64,000 bases of DNA from Thermosynechococcus sichuanensis E542 (GCF_003555505.1 NZ_CP032152.1:2403001-2467000); one strand, 5' to 3'; numbered from the stretch's first letter, positions 1 to 11,957 are shown. Translations and numbers: made by a program. Notes: generated from the sequence alone by a model not told the origin.

Positions 1-956
1 TTTTGCTGCAATTGATTGGCTATCAACTGCCGACCGTCTTGGTCTTGGTCTTTCCGATGGCCGTGCTGCTAGCGGTGGTGGGGGCGATGAGTCGGCTCTC
101 GGAGGAGGGGGAGTGGATTGCCCTGCGCAGTGTGGGCATTTGTCTGCGCCGTGTCCTCGTCCCCGTGATGGTTTTTGCTCTGTTTGTTAGTGGGTTGACC
201 CTTGCCCTCAATGAAATTGCTGTACCGATCGCCAAGTATGAATCGCAAAAACTCATGCGGGAGTTGCTGCAACAGGAGCGCACCCTCGGCTCAGGCACCG
301 ATATTTTCTACCCTGAGTACGATCGCGACGGCAATGTGCGGCGGCTCTATTATGGGCATCGCTTTGATGGCAGCCGCATTCAGGGAATCACAGTTTTGGA
401 CTTTTCGCAACCGCAGGTGACTCAGGTCATTAGCGCTGAATCCGCCGAGTGGAATGTGCGTGAGAGTCGCTGGTTACTCTTGCAGGGGGTCGCCTATTTG
501 ATCAGCCACACGGGGGTCAGCCGTAATCTGTTGCAATTCGATCAACAGGAGATCCGCTTGCCTCGGCCTGCTCAATCTCAGCAACTGCGGCCAACGGATG
601 TGGATGATCTGTCAATTACCCAAGCCCGCCGTGCCCTGCAACGTCTCGATCCCGATCAAGACCCGGAACTCGTGCGTGCCCTAGAGGTTCATTTGGCTCA
701 GGCCTATGCCCAGCCTTTCTTAGCTGTGGTTTTTGCTCTGTTGGGGGTGGGGTTTGGTCTCAGTCCTTCCCAACGACGGGGGCGGCAGGGATTTGGCATC
801 AGTGTGGCGGTGGTGTTTGGCCAGTATGTGCTCACATTTTTTCTCAGCGCCTTGGGCAAGATTGGTACCCTTTCGCCCCTTGCGGCGGCGTGGTTGCCCC
901 ATGGTATTGGTTTGGCAGTGGCGATCGCCCTACTGTGGCGCGCGGATCGCAGCTAG
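1..956 (+). CDS. LptF/LptG (YjgP/YjgQ) family permease, 5' truncated by window edge
   Basis: The C-terminal ~317 residues of an inner-membrane permease of the LptF/LptG family are visible; the frame is open to the left edge, so the first part of the gene (family length is roughly 360-400 aa) lies outside. Hydrophobic segments occupy about residues 8-30 and 48-70, followed by a soluble beta-rich domain (about 90-215) and two or three closing membrane segments (about 235-315), which is the family layout. In Gram-negative bacteria LptF and LptG form the membrane part of the LptB2FG transporter that extracts lipopolysaccharide; a similar role in outer-membrane lipid export is inferred. LptF and LptG cannot be told apart here. 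Confidence 0.85.
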   Translation, partial: LLQLIGYQLPTVLVLVFPMAVLLAVVGAMSRLSEEGEWIALRSVGICLRRVLVPVMVFALFVSGLTLALNEIAVPIAKYESQKLMRELLQQERTLGSGTDIFYPEYDRDGNVRRLYYGHRFDGSRIQGITVLDFSQPQVTQVISAESAEWNVRESRWLLLQGVAYLISHTGVSRNLLQFDQQEIRLPRPAQSQQLRPTDVDDLSITQARRALQRLDPDQDPELVRALEVHLAQAYAQPFLAVVFALLGVGFGLSPSQRRGRQGFGISVAVVFGQYVLTFFLSALGKIGTLSPLAAAWLPHGIGLAVAIALLWRADRS

Positions 957-991
957 AGAGTTATGATGAAAAAAGTGCTGATTGCTGATCC

Positions 992-2053
992 ATGCCGCAA
1001 ACGTTTGATCTTCACGTTGTTGAGACGCGACCCTTGTTGACGCCTGCTACCCTGCTGGCGGATTTGCCGCTGACGGAATCCCAAGCCACCCTTGTGGCCA
1101 CCACCCGCGATCGCATTCGTGACATTTTCAAGGGGCGCGATCGCCGACTGCTAGTCATTGTAGGCCCTTGTTCTATTCACGATGTTAAGGCGGCTTTGGA
1201 ATATGGCGAAAAGTTGGCTCGGGTGCGCGATCGCCTGCGAGATAGTCTTGAGATCGTGATGCGGGTTTATTTTGAAAAACCACGAACCTCTGTAGGCTGG
1301 AAAGGGCTGATCAACGATCCGCACCTCGATGGTAGCTACGATATCAATACCGGCCTACGCCTTGCACGCAAGCTGCTACTGGATTTGGCCAACTTGGGGA
1401 TACCCGCTGCCACAGAATTGCTCGACCCGATTATTCCCCAGTACATCGCCGACGTTGTGAGTTGGACCGCCATTGGCGCTCGCACGACGGAAAGCCAAAC
1501 CCACCGTCAAATGGCCTCGGGTCTCTCAATGCCCGTAGGCTTCAAAAATGGCACCGACGGTCACTTAGATTCGGCAATTAATGCCATGATTGCCGCACAG
1601 CAATCGCACCATTTTCTGGGAATTAACGCTGAAGGTCGTGCCAGTATTGTTGCCACCACGGGGAATCCCGATACCCATCTTGTACTGCGCGGCGGCAAAG
1701 ATGGCCCCAACTACTCTGCTGCCCACATTGAAATGGCGGCTGCGCTCCTCGAGCGTAAGGGACTCACCCCCCGCCTGATGGTGGATTGTAGCCATGCCAA
1801 CGCTGCCAAAGATGCCCAACGCCAAGTGCTAGTGTGTGAAAACCTCGCCCAGCAGGTACAGCAAGGCTCCCGTTATTTGGCGGGTGTCATGATCGAGAGC
1901 CATCTCAAGGCGGGTAATCAACCGATTCCCAAGGATCTCTCACAGTTGGTCTATGGCCAGAGTATTACCGATCCCTGCGTGGACTTTGCAACAACAGTAA
2001 CAATGCTTGAACAGTTGGCGAGTGCTGTGGGGTCACAACTAGTGGCCAGATAA
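992..2053 (+). CDS. aroF: 3-deoxy-7-phosphoheptulonate synthase (DAHP synthase), class I
   Basis: First enzyme of the shikimate pathway, joining phosphoenolpyruvate and erythrose 4-phosphate. The 353-residue length fits the AroF/AroG/AroH type. Diagnostic segments are VGPCSIHD near residue 57, the PEP/phosphate loop KPRTSVGWKG near 96, GARTTESQTHRQMASG near 165 and DCSHANA near 265, which carries metal ligands. It starts at an ATG 35 bp after the permease stop and is co-directional with it. Which isoform (feedback specificity) it represents cannot be decided by eye, so the symbol is provisional. Confidence 0.95.
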   Translation: MPQTFDLHVVETRPLLTPATLLADLPLTESQATLVATTRDRIRDIFKGRDRRLLVIVGPCSIHDVKAALEYGEKLARVRDRLRDSLEIVMRVYFEKPRTSVGWKGLINDPHLDGSYDINTGLRLARKLLLDLANLGIPAATELLDPIIPQYIADVVSWTAIGARTTESQTHRQMASGLSMPVGFKNGTDGHLDSAINAMIAAQQSHHFLGINAEGRASIVATTGNPDTHLVLRGGKDGPNYSAAHIEMAAALLERKGLTPRLMVDCSHANAAKDAQRQVLVCENLAQQVQQGSRYLAGVMIESHLKAGNQPIPKDLSQLVYGQSITDPCVDFATTVTMLEQLASAVGSQLVAR

Positions 2054-2067
2054 CTGGATTGCAAAAA

Positions 2068-2406
2068 CTAGTCCCTTGCCTCTTGGGGAGGGGGATTCAA
2101 CGAAAAGAATTCTGCCTCATCTTTGAGGATTTGAAAGACCTTATCCATGCTCGTGAGTTCAAAGAGCATCATCATTTGTTTAGGAATATTGCAGAGGTAA
2201 AGCTGTCCTCCTCCTGCACGCACTGTTTTCAGAGCAACAACAAGAGCGCCTAAGCCAGAACTGTCAATGAAGGTGACATCAGCACAATCCAGCAACAGGG
2301 CTTGAGTCCCTCCTTGAACCAGCTCACTAATGGTTTGACGAAATTCCTGAGCTTGGGAGCCACCAAAGACCCCAGAGAGCTTCATCACTTCGACAGTGTT
2401 GGCCAT
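2068..2406 (-). CDS. STAS-domain anti-sigma-factor antagonist-like protein
   Basis: A 112-residue single-domain protein with the STAS fold. The segment DVTFIDSSGLGALV (about residues 43-56) contains the Ser that is phosphorylated in SpoIIAA/RsbV-type antagonists. Such proteins bind anti-sigma factors or serine kinases in partner-switching circuits; no partner kinase or phosphatase is adjacent, so the pathway is unknown. The C-terminal tail (NPPPQEARD) is short and polar. The gene faces DAHP synthase tail to tail with a 14-bp gap. A promoter-like element lies about 30 bp before its start (2436-2457). Confidence 0.85.
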   Translation of the reverse strand: MANTVEVMKLSGVFGGSQAQEFRQTISELVQGGTQALLLDCADVTFIDSSGLGALVVALKTVRAGGGQLYLCNIPKQMMMLFELTSMDKVFQILKDEAEFFSLNPPPQEARD

Positions 2407-2435
2407 AACAGGATGATGGAAAAGCGTTCCCCGCT

Positions 2436-2457
2436 AGTATACAGCCTTTCTTCACAG
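2436..2457 (-). promoter_or_regulatory. Promoter-like element upstream of the STAS gene
   Basis: On the minus strand the core reads TGTGAAGAAAGGCTGTAT and continues as a -10-like TATACT, ending about 29 bp before the ATG at 2406. Almost the same string (one mismatch in 18) occurs upstream of psbE at 27647-27668, with TATGAT at the -10 position. The agreement, the position and the -10 match suggest a shared promoter type; this is inference. Confidence 0.5.
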
Positions 2458-2602
2458 AGATTCGTAACGGGACAAACCCATAACCGCCCTTTTCTGAGTT
2501 CTCGAGGTTGTTCCTCTGTGAAATTTTGTGGAGCGAGCGTAACAAGCCGTAGTAGTCATAGTAGGCTTAACTCTAGCCGTTGAGAAATTTTTAGGACGAT
2601 AA

Positions 2603-2836
<234 letters not shown>

Positions 2837-2847
2837 TTTCTGAGACC

Positions 2848-3702
2848 GTGCCGGAATTACCGGAAGTTGAAACGATACGTCGTGGGCTAGGGGTGGTCAC
2901 CCTTGGGCAACCCATTGTTGGGGTCGAGGTGCTTCTAGCCCGTTCTATTGCACTTCCTGAAGAGCCGCAAGGGTTTATTGATCACCTGCGCGATCGCTCC
3001 ATTCAACAGTGGCACCGGCGGGGCAAGTACCTTTTGGCCGCCCTAAATGACGGCAGTTGCCTCGTGATTCATCTGCGCATGAGTGGCCAATTGTTGTGGC
3101 TGACAACCCCCCAGCCCCCCTGTCCCCATACCCGTGTGCGCTGGTTTTTCGCAACGGGGGCGGAACTTCGCTTTGTCGATCAACGGACGTTTGGTCGCTG
3201 TTGGTGGATTCCTGCCCATTGCTGCCCAGAAAAGGCGATTCCCCCACTGGCCAGATTGGCACCGGAACCCCTGAGTGAGGCCTTTACAGTTTGGTTCTTG
3301 GCGGAGCGGTTGGTGCATTATCGTCGCGCAGTGAAAACGGCACTCTTGGATCAAACCGTTGTTGCGGGCATGGGGAATATCTATGCCGATGAAAGTCTTT
3401 TCTTGAGTGGTCTGCACCCCGCCCTCCCCACCTGCACCCTAACGATTGAGCAGATCGCTCACCTCCATCAGGTCATTCGCCAAGTGCTAAGGGAAGCGAT
3501 TGCAGCGGGTGGCACGACAATTCGTAGCTTTGTCACTCCGGCGGGGGTGAATGGTCGCTATGGGGGTCAGGCATGGGTTTATGGTCGCAAGGGGGAAGCC
3601 TGCCGCGTCTGCGGCACAAGGATTGAACGGCTGCGCTTGGCAGGACGCTCCAGTCACTATTGCCCTCGCTGTCAGCCACTGTCTTTGGCAATGGGTAAAT
3701 AA
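2848..3702 (+). CDS. mutM: Formamidopyrimidine-DNA glycosylase (Fpg/MutM)
   Basis: Base-excision repair enzyme that removes 8-oxoguanine and ring-opened purines and cleaves the strand by beta/delta elimination. The protein starts (GTG) with the obligatory P2-E3 (MPELPEVETIRRGL), has the central AGMGNIYADE motif near residue 173 that contributes to the helix-two-turn-helix, and ends with the zinc finger CRVC-x16-CPRC. Length (284 aa) is normal. It lies 11 bp downstream of psaE and is probably co-transcribed; linking an oxidative-lesion repair gene to photosystem I is suggestive. Its last 31 bp overlap, tail to tail, the end of the minus-strand histidine kinase. Confidence 0.96.
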   Translation: MPELPEVETIRRGLGVVTLGQPIVGVEVLLARSIALPEEPQGFIDHLRDRSIQQWHRRGKYLLAALNDGSCLVIHLRMSGQLLWLTTPQPPCPHTRVRWFFATGAELRFVDQRTFGRCWWIPAHCCPEKAIPPLARLAPEPLSEAFTVWFLAERLVHYRRAVKTALLDQTVVAGMGNIYADESLFLSGLHPALPTCTLTIEQIAHLHQVIRQVLREAIAAGGTTIRSFVTPAGVNGRYGGQAWVYGRKGEACRVCGTRIERLRLAGRSSHYCPRCQPLSLAMGK

Positions 3703-4946
3703 AGGGTGAGAATTTCTCCCGCTTGGCGATCGCGCCGTTGAATGACCTTAGCCCCGACTGCCTCAATCAAGAGTTTGGCAGCTTCAAAATTGAGACTCAG
3801 TTGGCCGGTCGCCGGATGCCACAGGAGCAGGCGCCCCAAGGCGGCTAGATCGCTACGGTGTTTGTACTGGGGCGATCGCAATTCTAGCTTCACGTGCTGT
3901 CCTGCCCGCTGTACCACCAATTGCAGTTCACTCTCTGGGGCAAGGGTTTGGCTATAGTATTCCACTAACCCGGTCAAGACCTGATCTAAAGACGTTGGAT
4001 CACTAAGAACAAGAGGTAAATTGGGCGGATACTCAAGAACCAATTTGACTTGACGACGCGCCGCCTGTTTTTGCCAGCGAGACAAGTTTGTCGTGAAGAG
4101 TTCCGTCAAGTGGGTCTGGCCAAAAGCAAGGGGGGGTTTGGAGCTAGGACGGGTGAAGATTTCAGCGGCATCACTGAGGAGATTAAAGCGGGTGATTTGG
4201 TCTTGAATCTCCTGACCAATCTTTTGTAGATACTGGTACGTGCGCTGGGGTAGATCCTCTTGCCGTTGTAGCAATTGGATAAAGGTATTGATGGTGGTGA
4301 GGGGAGTGCGCACCTCATGGGAGAGGGCTTGGAGAAGACTAATGTCAGCAGCTATTGGGGGGGCAGTCACCGTCAGGGGTGTGGCCGGCGGTTGACTATA
4401 GTCCAGCAGCCATTGACCAAATTGACTCACCAAACGATAGCTGGGGGGCACCATCTCCACACTGGCCAGCCACTGATCAATCGGGTGGAGATCAGTCAAA
4501 GGAAGTTGCTGCCGCAACTGCTGCCAAAAAGCACGAATTTCCTCAGGAGCAAAGGAAAAGTGCAGTCCGCGCTCCCCTCGATAGACCAGCAAAAGATTGA
4601 CCTCTGGACTCAGCAGCAGGCAAAAGGGATTCATGCCTTCCCACACTGCGGGCAAAAGAGTCATTGCCGGCAAAGCAGGGTTGGCGTTTGTGGGGGGCAG
4701 GTAGCGGAGCGATCGCCCTTGGGGCATGAGGACATAGGTTTTTAGGGGACAATCTTGAAGAATCAGGCTGGGGAAGGAGACTAAAAAGCCCTCAATGGGA
4801 TGTGTTACTACCAATAACTTTTCTAAGGCAGCCACCCCCGCTTGCCACTGCCAAAAGCGATCGCTGGCACGGGTATCATACCGATCAATGGCGGAATGCG
4901 AGTGTCCCATAGCAGCCGATGCAACGTCCCCAACTGCCTTGACCAT
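3672..4946 (-). CDS. Sensor histidine kinase with degenerate ATPase domain
   Basis: A 424-residue protein. An N-terminal ~190-residue region of unknown fold is followed by a HisKA segment ALSHEVRTPLTTINTF (about residues 210-225) carrying the phospho-acceptor His. The ATP-binding part is recognisable from DPTSLDQVLTGLVEYY (about 325-340), but the expected N-box Asn is replaced (LTGLVEYY in place of NLLxNA) and no clear DxGxG G-boxes follow. It may be an inactive or atypical kinase. No response regulator is adjacent. It lies 40 bp downstream of rimO on the same strand. ATG at 4946 was kept; an ATG at 4910 is a possible alternative start. Confidence 0.75.
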   Translation of the reverse strand: MVKAVGDVASAAMGHSHSAIDRYDTRASDRFWQWQAGVAALEKLLVVTHPIEGFLVSFPSLILQDCPLKTYVLMPQGRSLRYLPPTNANPALPAMTLLPAVWEGMNPFCLLLSPEVNLLLVYRGERGLHFSFAPEEIRAFWQQLRQQLPLTDLHPIDQWLASVEMVPPSYRLVSQFGQWLLDYSQPPATPLTVTAPPIAADISLLQALSHEVRTPLTTINTFIQLLQRQEDLPQRTYQYLQKIGQEIQDQITRFNLLSDAAEIFTRPSSKPPLAFGQTHLTELFTTNLSRWQKQAARRQVKLVLEYPPNLPLVLSDPTSLDQVLTGLVEYYSQTLAPESELQLVVQRAGQHVKLELRSPQYKHRSDLAALGRLLLWHPATGQLSLNFEAAKLLIEAVGAKVIQRRDRQAGEILTLYLPIAKDSG

Positions 4947-4986
4947 AGCCCTAAGGTTTTCGATTCGCCTAGGGGTAAAACCGAAC

Positions 4987-6309
4987 TTAGGCGGGGATGA
5001 TGCCGTACAGATCGTAAATATCAGCAGCGGTGATTTCTACGGGGACAATCGTGCCTAAGGTGGCCACTCCCTTGACATAGACAACGCCATCCACATCCGG
5101 GGCAAATCGGGGCGATCGGCCAATGAATTCGCCAGTTTGCGGGTTTTCCTGCTCAATCAGGACAGGCACGGTTTTGCCCACTTCAGCGGCATTTTTGCGC
5201 TGGGCAATGGGTTGTTGCAGTTGCATCAGGCGATCGCGCCGCGCTATTTTGATTTCCTCTGGAATCTGATCCGGTAGATCATAGGCGGCAGTGCCTTCCT
5301 CGGCGGAGTAGGTAAAGACCCCCACATGGTCAAATTCATGGCGCTGCACAAACTGGCAGAGGTGCTCAAACTGGCTCTCGGTCTCACCCGGAAAACCGAC
5401 AATAAAGGTCGTGCGCATCACTGCTTCGGGTAATTCCTGCCGCAGCCGTTCAATCAGGCGATCGTTAACCCCCGCTTGCCAAGGCCGGTTCATCGCCCGC
5501 AGCACCTCTGGGTGGGAATGCTGTAGCGGCAAATCGAGATAGGGCAAGATGTTGGGCGTTTCCCGCATTGCTGCAATCACCTCAGCCGTCAGCCCCGTAG
5601 GATAGGCGTAATGCAAGCGAATCCAAGGCACCTCCACTTCGCCAAGGGCACGAATCAGGGCTGCCAGTTGGGGTTGGCCATACAGATCAATGCCGTAGTT
5701 AGTCGTAATTTGAGAAACGAGGATAAGTTCTTGAACGCCCTCATCAGCCAGTTGATGAGCTTCCTTAACAATGGATTCAATGGAGCGCGATCGCTGGTTG
5801 CCCCGCAGATGGGGAATGATACAAAAGGCACAACGATAGTCACAGCCTTCAGCAATCCGCAGATAGGCCACGGGTTCCGGCGTGGTGCGGTAGCGCGGAA
5901 CAGTTTCATCGGCAATGTAGGTGGGCACAGGACTAATTTGTTGTACCCGCTCGCCCCTTTCAACCCGCTCAATCACCTCAACAATGTGCTGGTAATCGCC
6001 ACTGCCGACAACGGCCACCGCTTCGGGAATCTCCGCCAACAGTTCCCCTTGAAAGTGCTGCGCTAAACAGCCCGTGATCACAATTTTTTTACTGGCCTCT
6101 GCCAGTTCTACGAGGGTGCGCACCGACTCTTCACGGGCGGCTTGAATAAAGCTACAGGTATTGACAATCACGTAGTCGGCTTCGCTTTCATCCGTACCCA
6201 CCCCATAGCCCGCTGCTGCAAGCAGACCAATCATGTGCTCCGTATCCACGCGGTTCTTGTCACAGCCAAGGTGGGCAAAGGCAATTTTGGGTTTAGTCGG
6301 GTTTGGCAT
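4987..6309 (-). CDS. rimO: Ribosomal protein S12 methylthiotransferase RimO
   Basis: Radical-SAM enzyme that adds a methylthio group to an Asp of ribosomal protein S12. The 440-residue protein has the N-terminal MTTase domain with [21 protein letters not shown] and TGCLAQ cysteines for the second iron-sulfur cluster, the radical-SAM motif CDYRCAFC near residue 155, and a C-terminal TRAM-type region. GCDKNRVD and [10 protein letters not shown] distinguish RimO from MiaB, which is separately present at 40231-41586. It follows the TerB/Mo-nitrogenase-C gene by 19 bp and precedes the histidine kinase by 40 bp, suggesting one minus-strand transcript. Confidence 0.95.
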   Translation of the reverse strand: MPNPTKPKIAFAHLGCDKNRVDTEHMIGLLAAAGYGVGTDESEADYVIVNTCSFIQAAREESVRTLVELAEASKKIVITGCLAQHFQGELLAEIPEAVAVVGSGDYQHIVEVIERVERGERVQQISPVPTYIADETVPRYRTTPEPVAYLRIAEGCDYRCAFCIIPHLRGNQRSRSIESIVKEAHQLADEGVQELILVSQITTNYGIDLYGQPQLAALIRALGEVEVPWIRLHYAYPTGLTAEVIAAMRETPNILPYLDLPLQHSHPEVLRAMNRPWQAGVNDRLIERLRQELPEAVMRTTFIVGFPGETESQFEHLCQFVQRHEFDHVGVFTYSAEEGTAAYDLPDQIPEEIKIARRDRLMQLQQPIAQRKNAAEVGKTVPVLIEQENPQTGEFIGRSPRFAPDVDGVVYVKGVATLGTIVPVEITAADIYDLYGIIPA

Positions 6310-6328
6310 CTAAGCAGCTCAGCAGCAT

Positions 6329-6985
6329 CTAACAGTAGGGGGTAATATCTTCACCACACTCATCGGCCAAATAGGTGAGCGAGCGGAAGCGCAACCCCAC
6401 TAATTGATCATAAAGGGGATTGAGTTTGCACAAGGGGGGAATATGAACAATCTTGCGACCAAAGAGGGTAATGTCGCGCTCAAAGGGGCATTGGGGAGGA
6501 ATCAGGCGGCAGAGAAAGCGCGCCACCTTGGCATCTTTGATCTCTAAACCATCCAGCCAGTGACGCACAGGATCCAAGAGGCGCAGCGTTTGTTCATTGC
6601 TCTCGTGCTGGCCATCAAGGGTATGTTTCAGGGACTCTAGGGCATCAATTTCCAGTCCTAGGGCGTTGCAGAAGCGTTGCAGTTCCGCGTCTTCCGATTG
6701 GGAGTAGATGCCATTGGCCAGTGCCACCATCACGGCTGTGCGCAGGAAATTCTCCGCAAGGGCGCGATCGCCCCCAAAGGTGGTCACCAGTTCTTCGGCG
6801 GTGACCGGCGCAAAATGCTCAAGATCAATTTCTGGGGCAATTTCCTCGCGAATTAGGCTGGCAATCAGTTGCTTCTCTTCGGGATCAAAGTGACCATCGG
6901 CACAGGCAATGCTCAAAAGACCCTTAATCCAAATGGCTGTTTGTTCTGGGGTCAGCTCAAGGGGAGATGCTGCGGTGGTTGCCAT
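6329..6985 (-). CDS. TerB-like protein with Mo-dependent nitrogenase C-terminal domain
   Basis: The N-terminal ~130 residues are helical and carry a TerB-like acidic segment (ACADGHFDPEEKQLI). The C-terminal part matches the small Mo-nitrogenase-C family seen in many cyanobacteria, with the conserved run HIPPLCKLNPLYDQLVGLR and a terminus CGEDITPYC. Despite the family name, no nitrogenase gene is present, and the function is unknown. The start at 6985 (MATTAASP) is preferred over a codon at 7012 because the first nine residues of the longer form look non-coding. It heads the group with rimO and the histidine kinase. Confidence 0.75.
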   Translation of the reverse strand: MATTAASPLELTPEQTAIWIKGLLSIACADGHFDPEEKQLIASLIREEIAPEIDLEHFAPVTAEELVTTFGGDRALAENFLRTAVMVALANGIYSQSEDAELQRFCNALGLEIDALESLKHTLDGQHESNEQTLRLLDPVRHWLDGLEIKDAKVARFLCRLIPPQCPFERDITLFGRKIVHIPPLCKLNPLYDQLVGLRFRSLTYLADECGEDITPYC

Positions 6986-7112
6986 AGAAATTGTCCCAAG
7001 ATGACTGCTCACTACGACTGTACTTTAGGTCTTGGCCTTTCGTGCCATCCTGAAGGACGGATAAAATCCTTGCTACAATTAACGAAGTTTTGTTAAGCAG
7101 TGTGTCACATCC

Positions 7113-7748
7113 TTGACTGTTTCGCTGTTGACCTCCACCTGCTCAACCCCTTGGTATGCCCTTGATCCCATTTGGCAGGGGGATGCGGCAGCGATCGCCC
7201 AAGGCTTGCCCCATGATCTTTTAGCGCCTGCGTGGCAAATCCTGATTCTTGGGGATGGCTCCCCCACCCGCCACTTACAACTGCTCACCGGCGAAAGCAC
7301 GGAAGTGGATGTAATTGATATGTCGGCCATTGGCCACGCCAGCGATCGCGCCCCAGCGCAACTACAACTGATTCCGGGGCCTCGGCTGCGGCGTCAAGTG
7401 TGGCTACGTACCGCCTCAGGTCAACGTTTGGCCTATGCCACCTCTTGGTGGGAAGCCGCCCATGTGGATGAGTACTTGCAAAACCGTGCCATGCCCATTT
7501 GGACAAACCTCGCCCAGCGTAAGGTGGAGCTTTATCGGGATATTCAAGCCGTGTATCTGGGGCACTCTGAAACCTTGGCGGCGGCCTTTGGCGAAGCAGG
7601 GCCGTTTTGGGGGCGGCACTATCTTTTTTGGCACGATCGCCGTCCCATTACGCTGATTTACGAAGTCTTTTCTCCCTACCTTTGCCGTTACCTTGGTCCG
7701 ATGGGAAGTACGGCCTACTTGGCAAATTCAGCCCCAACATTAGCCTAG
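7113..7748 (+). CDS. Chorismate lyase family protein (4-hydroxybenzoate formation)
   Basis: A 211-residue protein of the chorismate lyase/DUF98 family, which releases pyruvate from chorismate to give 4-hydroxybenzoate, the ring precursor of plastoquinone in cyanobacteria. Visible family features are PGPRLRRQVWL near residue 90, the conserved acidic YRDIQAVYLG near 143, and the C-terminal FWGRHYLFWHDRRPITLIYEVFSP, where R and E residues line the active site. The start is a TTG at 7113; no in-frame ATG or GTG lies near. Divergent from the TerB-like gene; 98 bp separate it from crtP. Functional assignment is by family. Confidence 0.85.
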   Translation: MTVSLLTSTCSTPWYALDPIWQGDAAAIAQGLPHDLLAPAWQILILGDGSPTRHLQLLTGESTEVDVIDMSAIGHASDRAPAQLQLIPGPRLRRQVWLRTASGQRLAYATSWWEAAHVDEYLQNRAMPIWTNLAQRKVELYRDIQAVYLGHSETLAAAFGEAGPFWGRHYLFWHDRRPITLIYEVFSPYLCRYLGPMGSTAYLANSAPTLA

Positions 7749-7776
7749 AGCGGGTGTCTCCGTAACGTTTTGTAAA

Positions 7777-7782
7777 TATAAT
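7777..7782 (+). promoter_or_regulatory. Possible -10 hexamer upstream of crtP
   Basis: TATAAT lies 64 bp before the crtP start in an AT-rich stretch between two GC-rich genes. No convincing -35 hexamer is seen at 16-18 bp, so this is only a candidate for the promoter of the crtP-crtB group. Confidence 0.3.
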
Positions 7783-7786
7783 ATGA

Positions 7787-10199
<2,413 letters not shown>

Positions 10200-10204
10200 G
10201 CACC

Positions 10205-10723
10205 ATGGCAGATTTGTACGTGGATTGGGACGAGTATCATCGCACGATTGAACAGTTGGCGATCGCCATCTATGAATCGGGATGGCAGTTCAACCAGATT
10301 CTCTGCTTAGCCAAGGGGGGGCTGCGGGTGGGGGATATTCTCAGCCGCTTGTTTAATCAGCCCCTTGCGATTTTGGCGGTGTCCTCCTATGGCGGTGCAA
10401 ACAATCAAGAGCGGAGGCGCATCACCTTTGCGCGGGACTTAACCATGACCACTGCGACCCTCGGCAGTCATGTCCTCTTGGTAGATGACTTGGTGGACTC
10501 TGGCCTTTCGTTGCAGAAAACCCTGCGCTGGCTGGAGGTTAAGTATGGCTTTGCAGTGGAGGAAGTGCGCACGGCAGTGCTCTGGTACAAGGCCGCCTCC
10601 TGCATTCGTCCCGATTACTACGTTCATTACCTGCCCGAGAATCCGTGGATTCACCAACCCTTTGAACGCTACGAACAACTGACAGCGGCTGATCTTGCTC
10701 GCACCCTAACCCCCTGTCCATGA
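10205..10723 (+). CDS. Phosphoribosyltransferase domain protein
   Basis: A 172-residue type I phosphoribosyltransferase. The PRPP-binding loop is [14 protein letters not shown] (about residues 88-101), and an early [14 protein letters not shown] segment supplies the other phosphate contacts; this resembles xanthine/hypoxanthine-type enzymes. Substrate is not evident. It sits 5 bp after crtB and its stop overlaps the pyrB start (ATGA), so a link to nucleotide metabolism through pyrB is more likely than to carotenoids. The ATG at 10205 is preferred to one nine codons upstream inside crtB. Confidence 0.8.
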   Translation: MADLYVDWDEYHRTIEQLAIAIYESGWQFNQILCLAKGGLRVGDILSRLFNQPLAILAVSSYGGANNQERRRITFARDLTMTTATLGSHVLLVDDLVDSGLSLQKTLRWLEVKYGFAVEEVRTAVLWYKAASCIRPDYYVHYLPENPWIHQPFERYEQLTAADLARTLTPCP

Positions 10724-11715
10724 CACCTACCCTCACTCCATCCCTCCAATGGCAGCGGCGCCACGTCCTCTCCCTCCAAGACTTTACGGTGGCGGAGCTA
10801 GATATTGTGCTGCAAACGGCGCTGAGTTTTCAGGAAGTCCTGAATCGTCGTACCAAAAAAGTTCCTACCCTCCAAGCGCGGGTGGTTGCCAATCTCTTCT
10901 TTGAAAGTTCGACGCGCACTCGCAATAGCTTTGAATTGGCGGCCAAACGGCTTTCTGCCGATATTCTCAACTTTTCCCCCGGTACCTCGGCCTTAAGTAA
11001 AGGGGAAACGATCCTCGATACCGCTAAGACCCTATGGGCAATGGGGGCAGAGTTCATGGTGATTCGCCATCAGCAGTCGGGGGTGCCCCAGACGATTGCG
11101 GCGGAAATGGATCGCCTTGGCGGTCAAGTGGCGGTTCTCAATGCCGGTGATGGCTTGCACGAGCATCCTTCCCAGGCGTTGCTGGATCTCTTTACCCTCT
11201 GCCAACTTTATGATCCGCGTCAGCCCCGCTGTGCCCTATTGCAGGGGAAGAAAATTGCCATTGTCGGCGATATTCGTCATTCCCGCGTGGCGCGATCAAA
11301 CCTCTATAGCCTCAAGGCCGCGGGTGCCGATGTGCATTTGGCAGGGCCACCCACCCTCCTACCGCTGGAATTTGCAGAGTATGGCGCAACCCTCCACTGG
11401 ACAGTGGAACCCGCCCTTGCCGATGCGGACATTGTAATGACGCTGCGCCTGCAACGGGAACGCATGGATCAGCACTTAATTCCCAGTTTGCGGGAATACC
11501 ATCAGCAGTTTGGCATCACCCATGAGCGACTGCACCTGTGCCGACCAGCGGTGCGGGTTTTGCACCCAGGACCGGTGAATCGTGGTGTAGAACTGAGTTC
11601 AGCGCTACTGGATGATCCGCAGTTCAGCTTAGTGAATCAGCAGGTAAGCAGTGGCGTGGCGGTGCGAATGGCATTACTGTACTTAATGGGAACATACCAC
11701 GAGGTCAAGCCATGA
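10720..11715 (+). CDS. pyrB: Aspartate carbamoyltransferase catalytic subunit (PyrB)
   Basis: Forms N-carbamoyl-aspartate in de novo pyrimidine synthesis. The 331-residue sequence has the carbamoyl-phosphate motif [13 protein letters not shown] near residue 63, [11 protein letters not shown] near 147, [12 protein letters not shown] near 184 and the [10 protein letters not shown] loop near 283. Start and stop both overlap neighbours by 4 bp (ATGA), coupling it to the phosphoribosyltransferase before it and the ferredoxin after it. No regulatory subunit gene (pyrI) is present nearby, as expected for cyanobacteria. Confidence 0.97.
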   Translation: MTPTLTPSLQWQRRHVLSLQDFTVAELDIVLQTALSFQEVLNRRTKKVPTLQARVVANLFFESSTRTRNSFELAAKRLSADILNFSPGTSALSKGETILDTAKTLWAMGAEFMVIRHQQSGVPQTIAAEMDRLGGQVAVLNAGDGLHEHPSQALLDLFTLCQLYDPRQPRCALLQGKKIAIVGDIRHSRVARSNLYSLKAAGADVHLAGPPTLLPLEFAEYGATLHWTVEPALADADIVMTLRLQRERMDQHLIPSLREYHQQFGITHERLHLCRPAVRVLHPGPVNRGVELSSALLDDPQFSLVNQQVSSGVAVRMALLYLMGTYHEVKP

Positions 11716-11957
11716 TTAGGGTGACGTTTCTGCCGGAGCAGGTGTCCGTGGAAGCGGAAGCGGGTGAAGGTTGGCTGAGTGTCGCTGCGCGAGCTGGGGT
11801 GGACATTCCCACGGGTTGTCGCATGGGGAGTTGTGGTGCTTGTACCGTGGAACTGGAAGATGGCGAAGAAATTCGTGCCTGTATTTCCACCATTGCGGGC
11901 GATCGCGACGATGGCACCCACATTACTGCCTACGTTTTTCGTGATCCGACTTGGTAA
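11712..11957 (+). CDS. Small [2Fe-2S] ferredoxin-like protein
   Basis: An 81-residue protein with a beta-grasp ferredoxin pattern. Cysteines 36, 41, 44 and 57 give C-x4-C-x2-C-x12-C; the first three spacings are those of plant-type ferredoxins, but the last gap is far shorter than the ~29 residues of photosynthetic ferredoxin and resembles the iron-sulfur domain of molybdenum hydroxylases. The net charge is strongly negative. It overlaps pyrB by 4 bp. Electron partner unknown; it could serve a desaturase or dehydrogenase, but nothing here proves it. Confidence 0.8.
   Translation: MIRVTFLPEQVSVEAEAGEGWLSVAARAGVDIPTGCRMGSCGACTVELEDGEEIRACISTIAGDRDDGTHITAYVFRDPTW

Noticed and set aside
5611-6066. 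151-residue plus-strand frame opposite rimO
   Set aside because: It is antisense to conserved radical-SAM sequence and has no recognisable motif.
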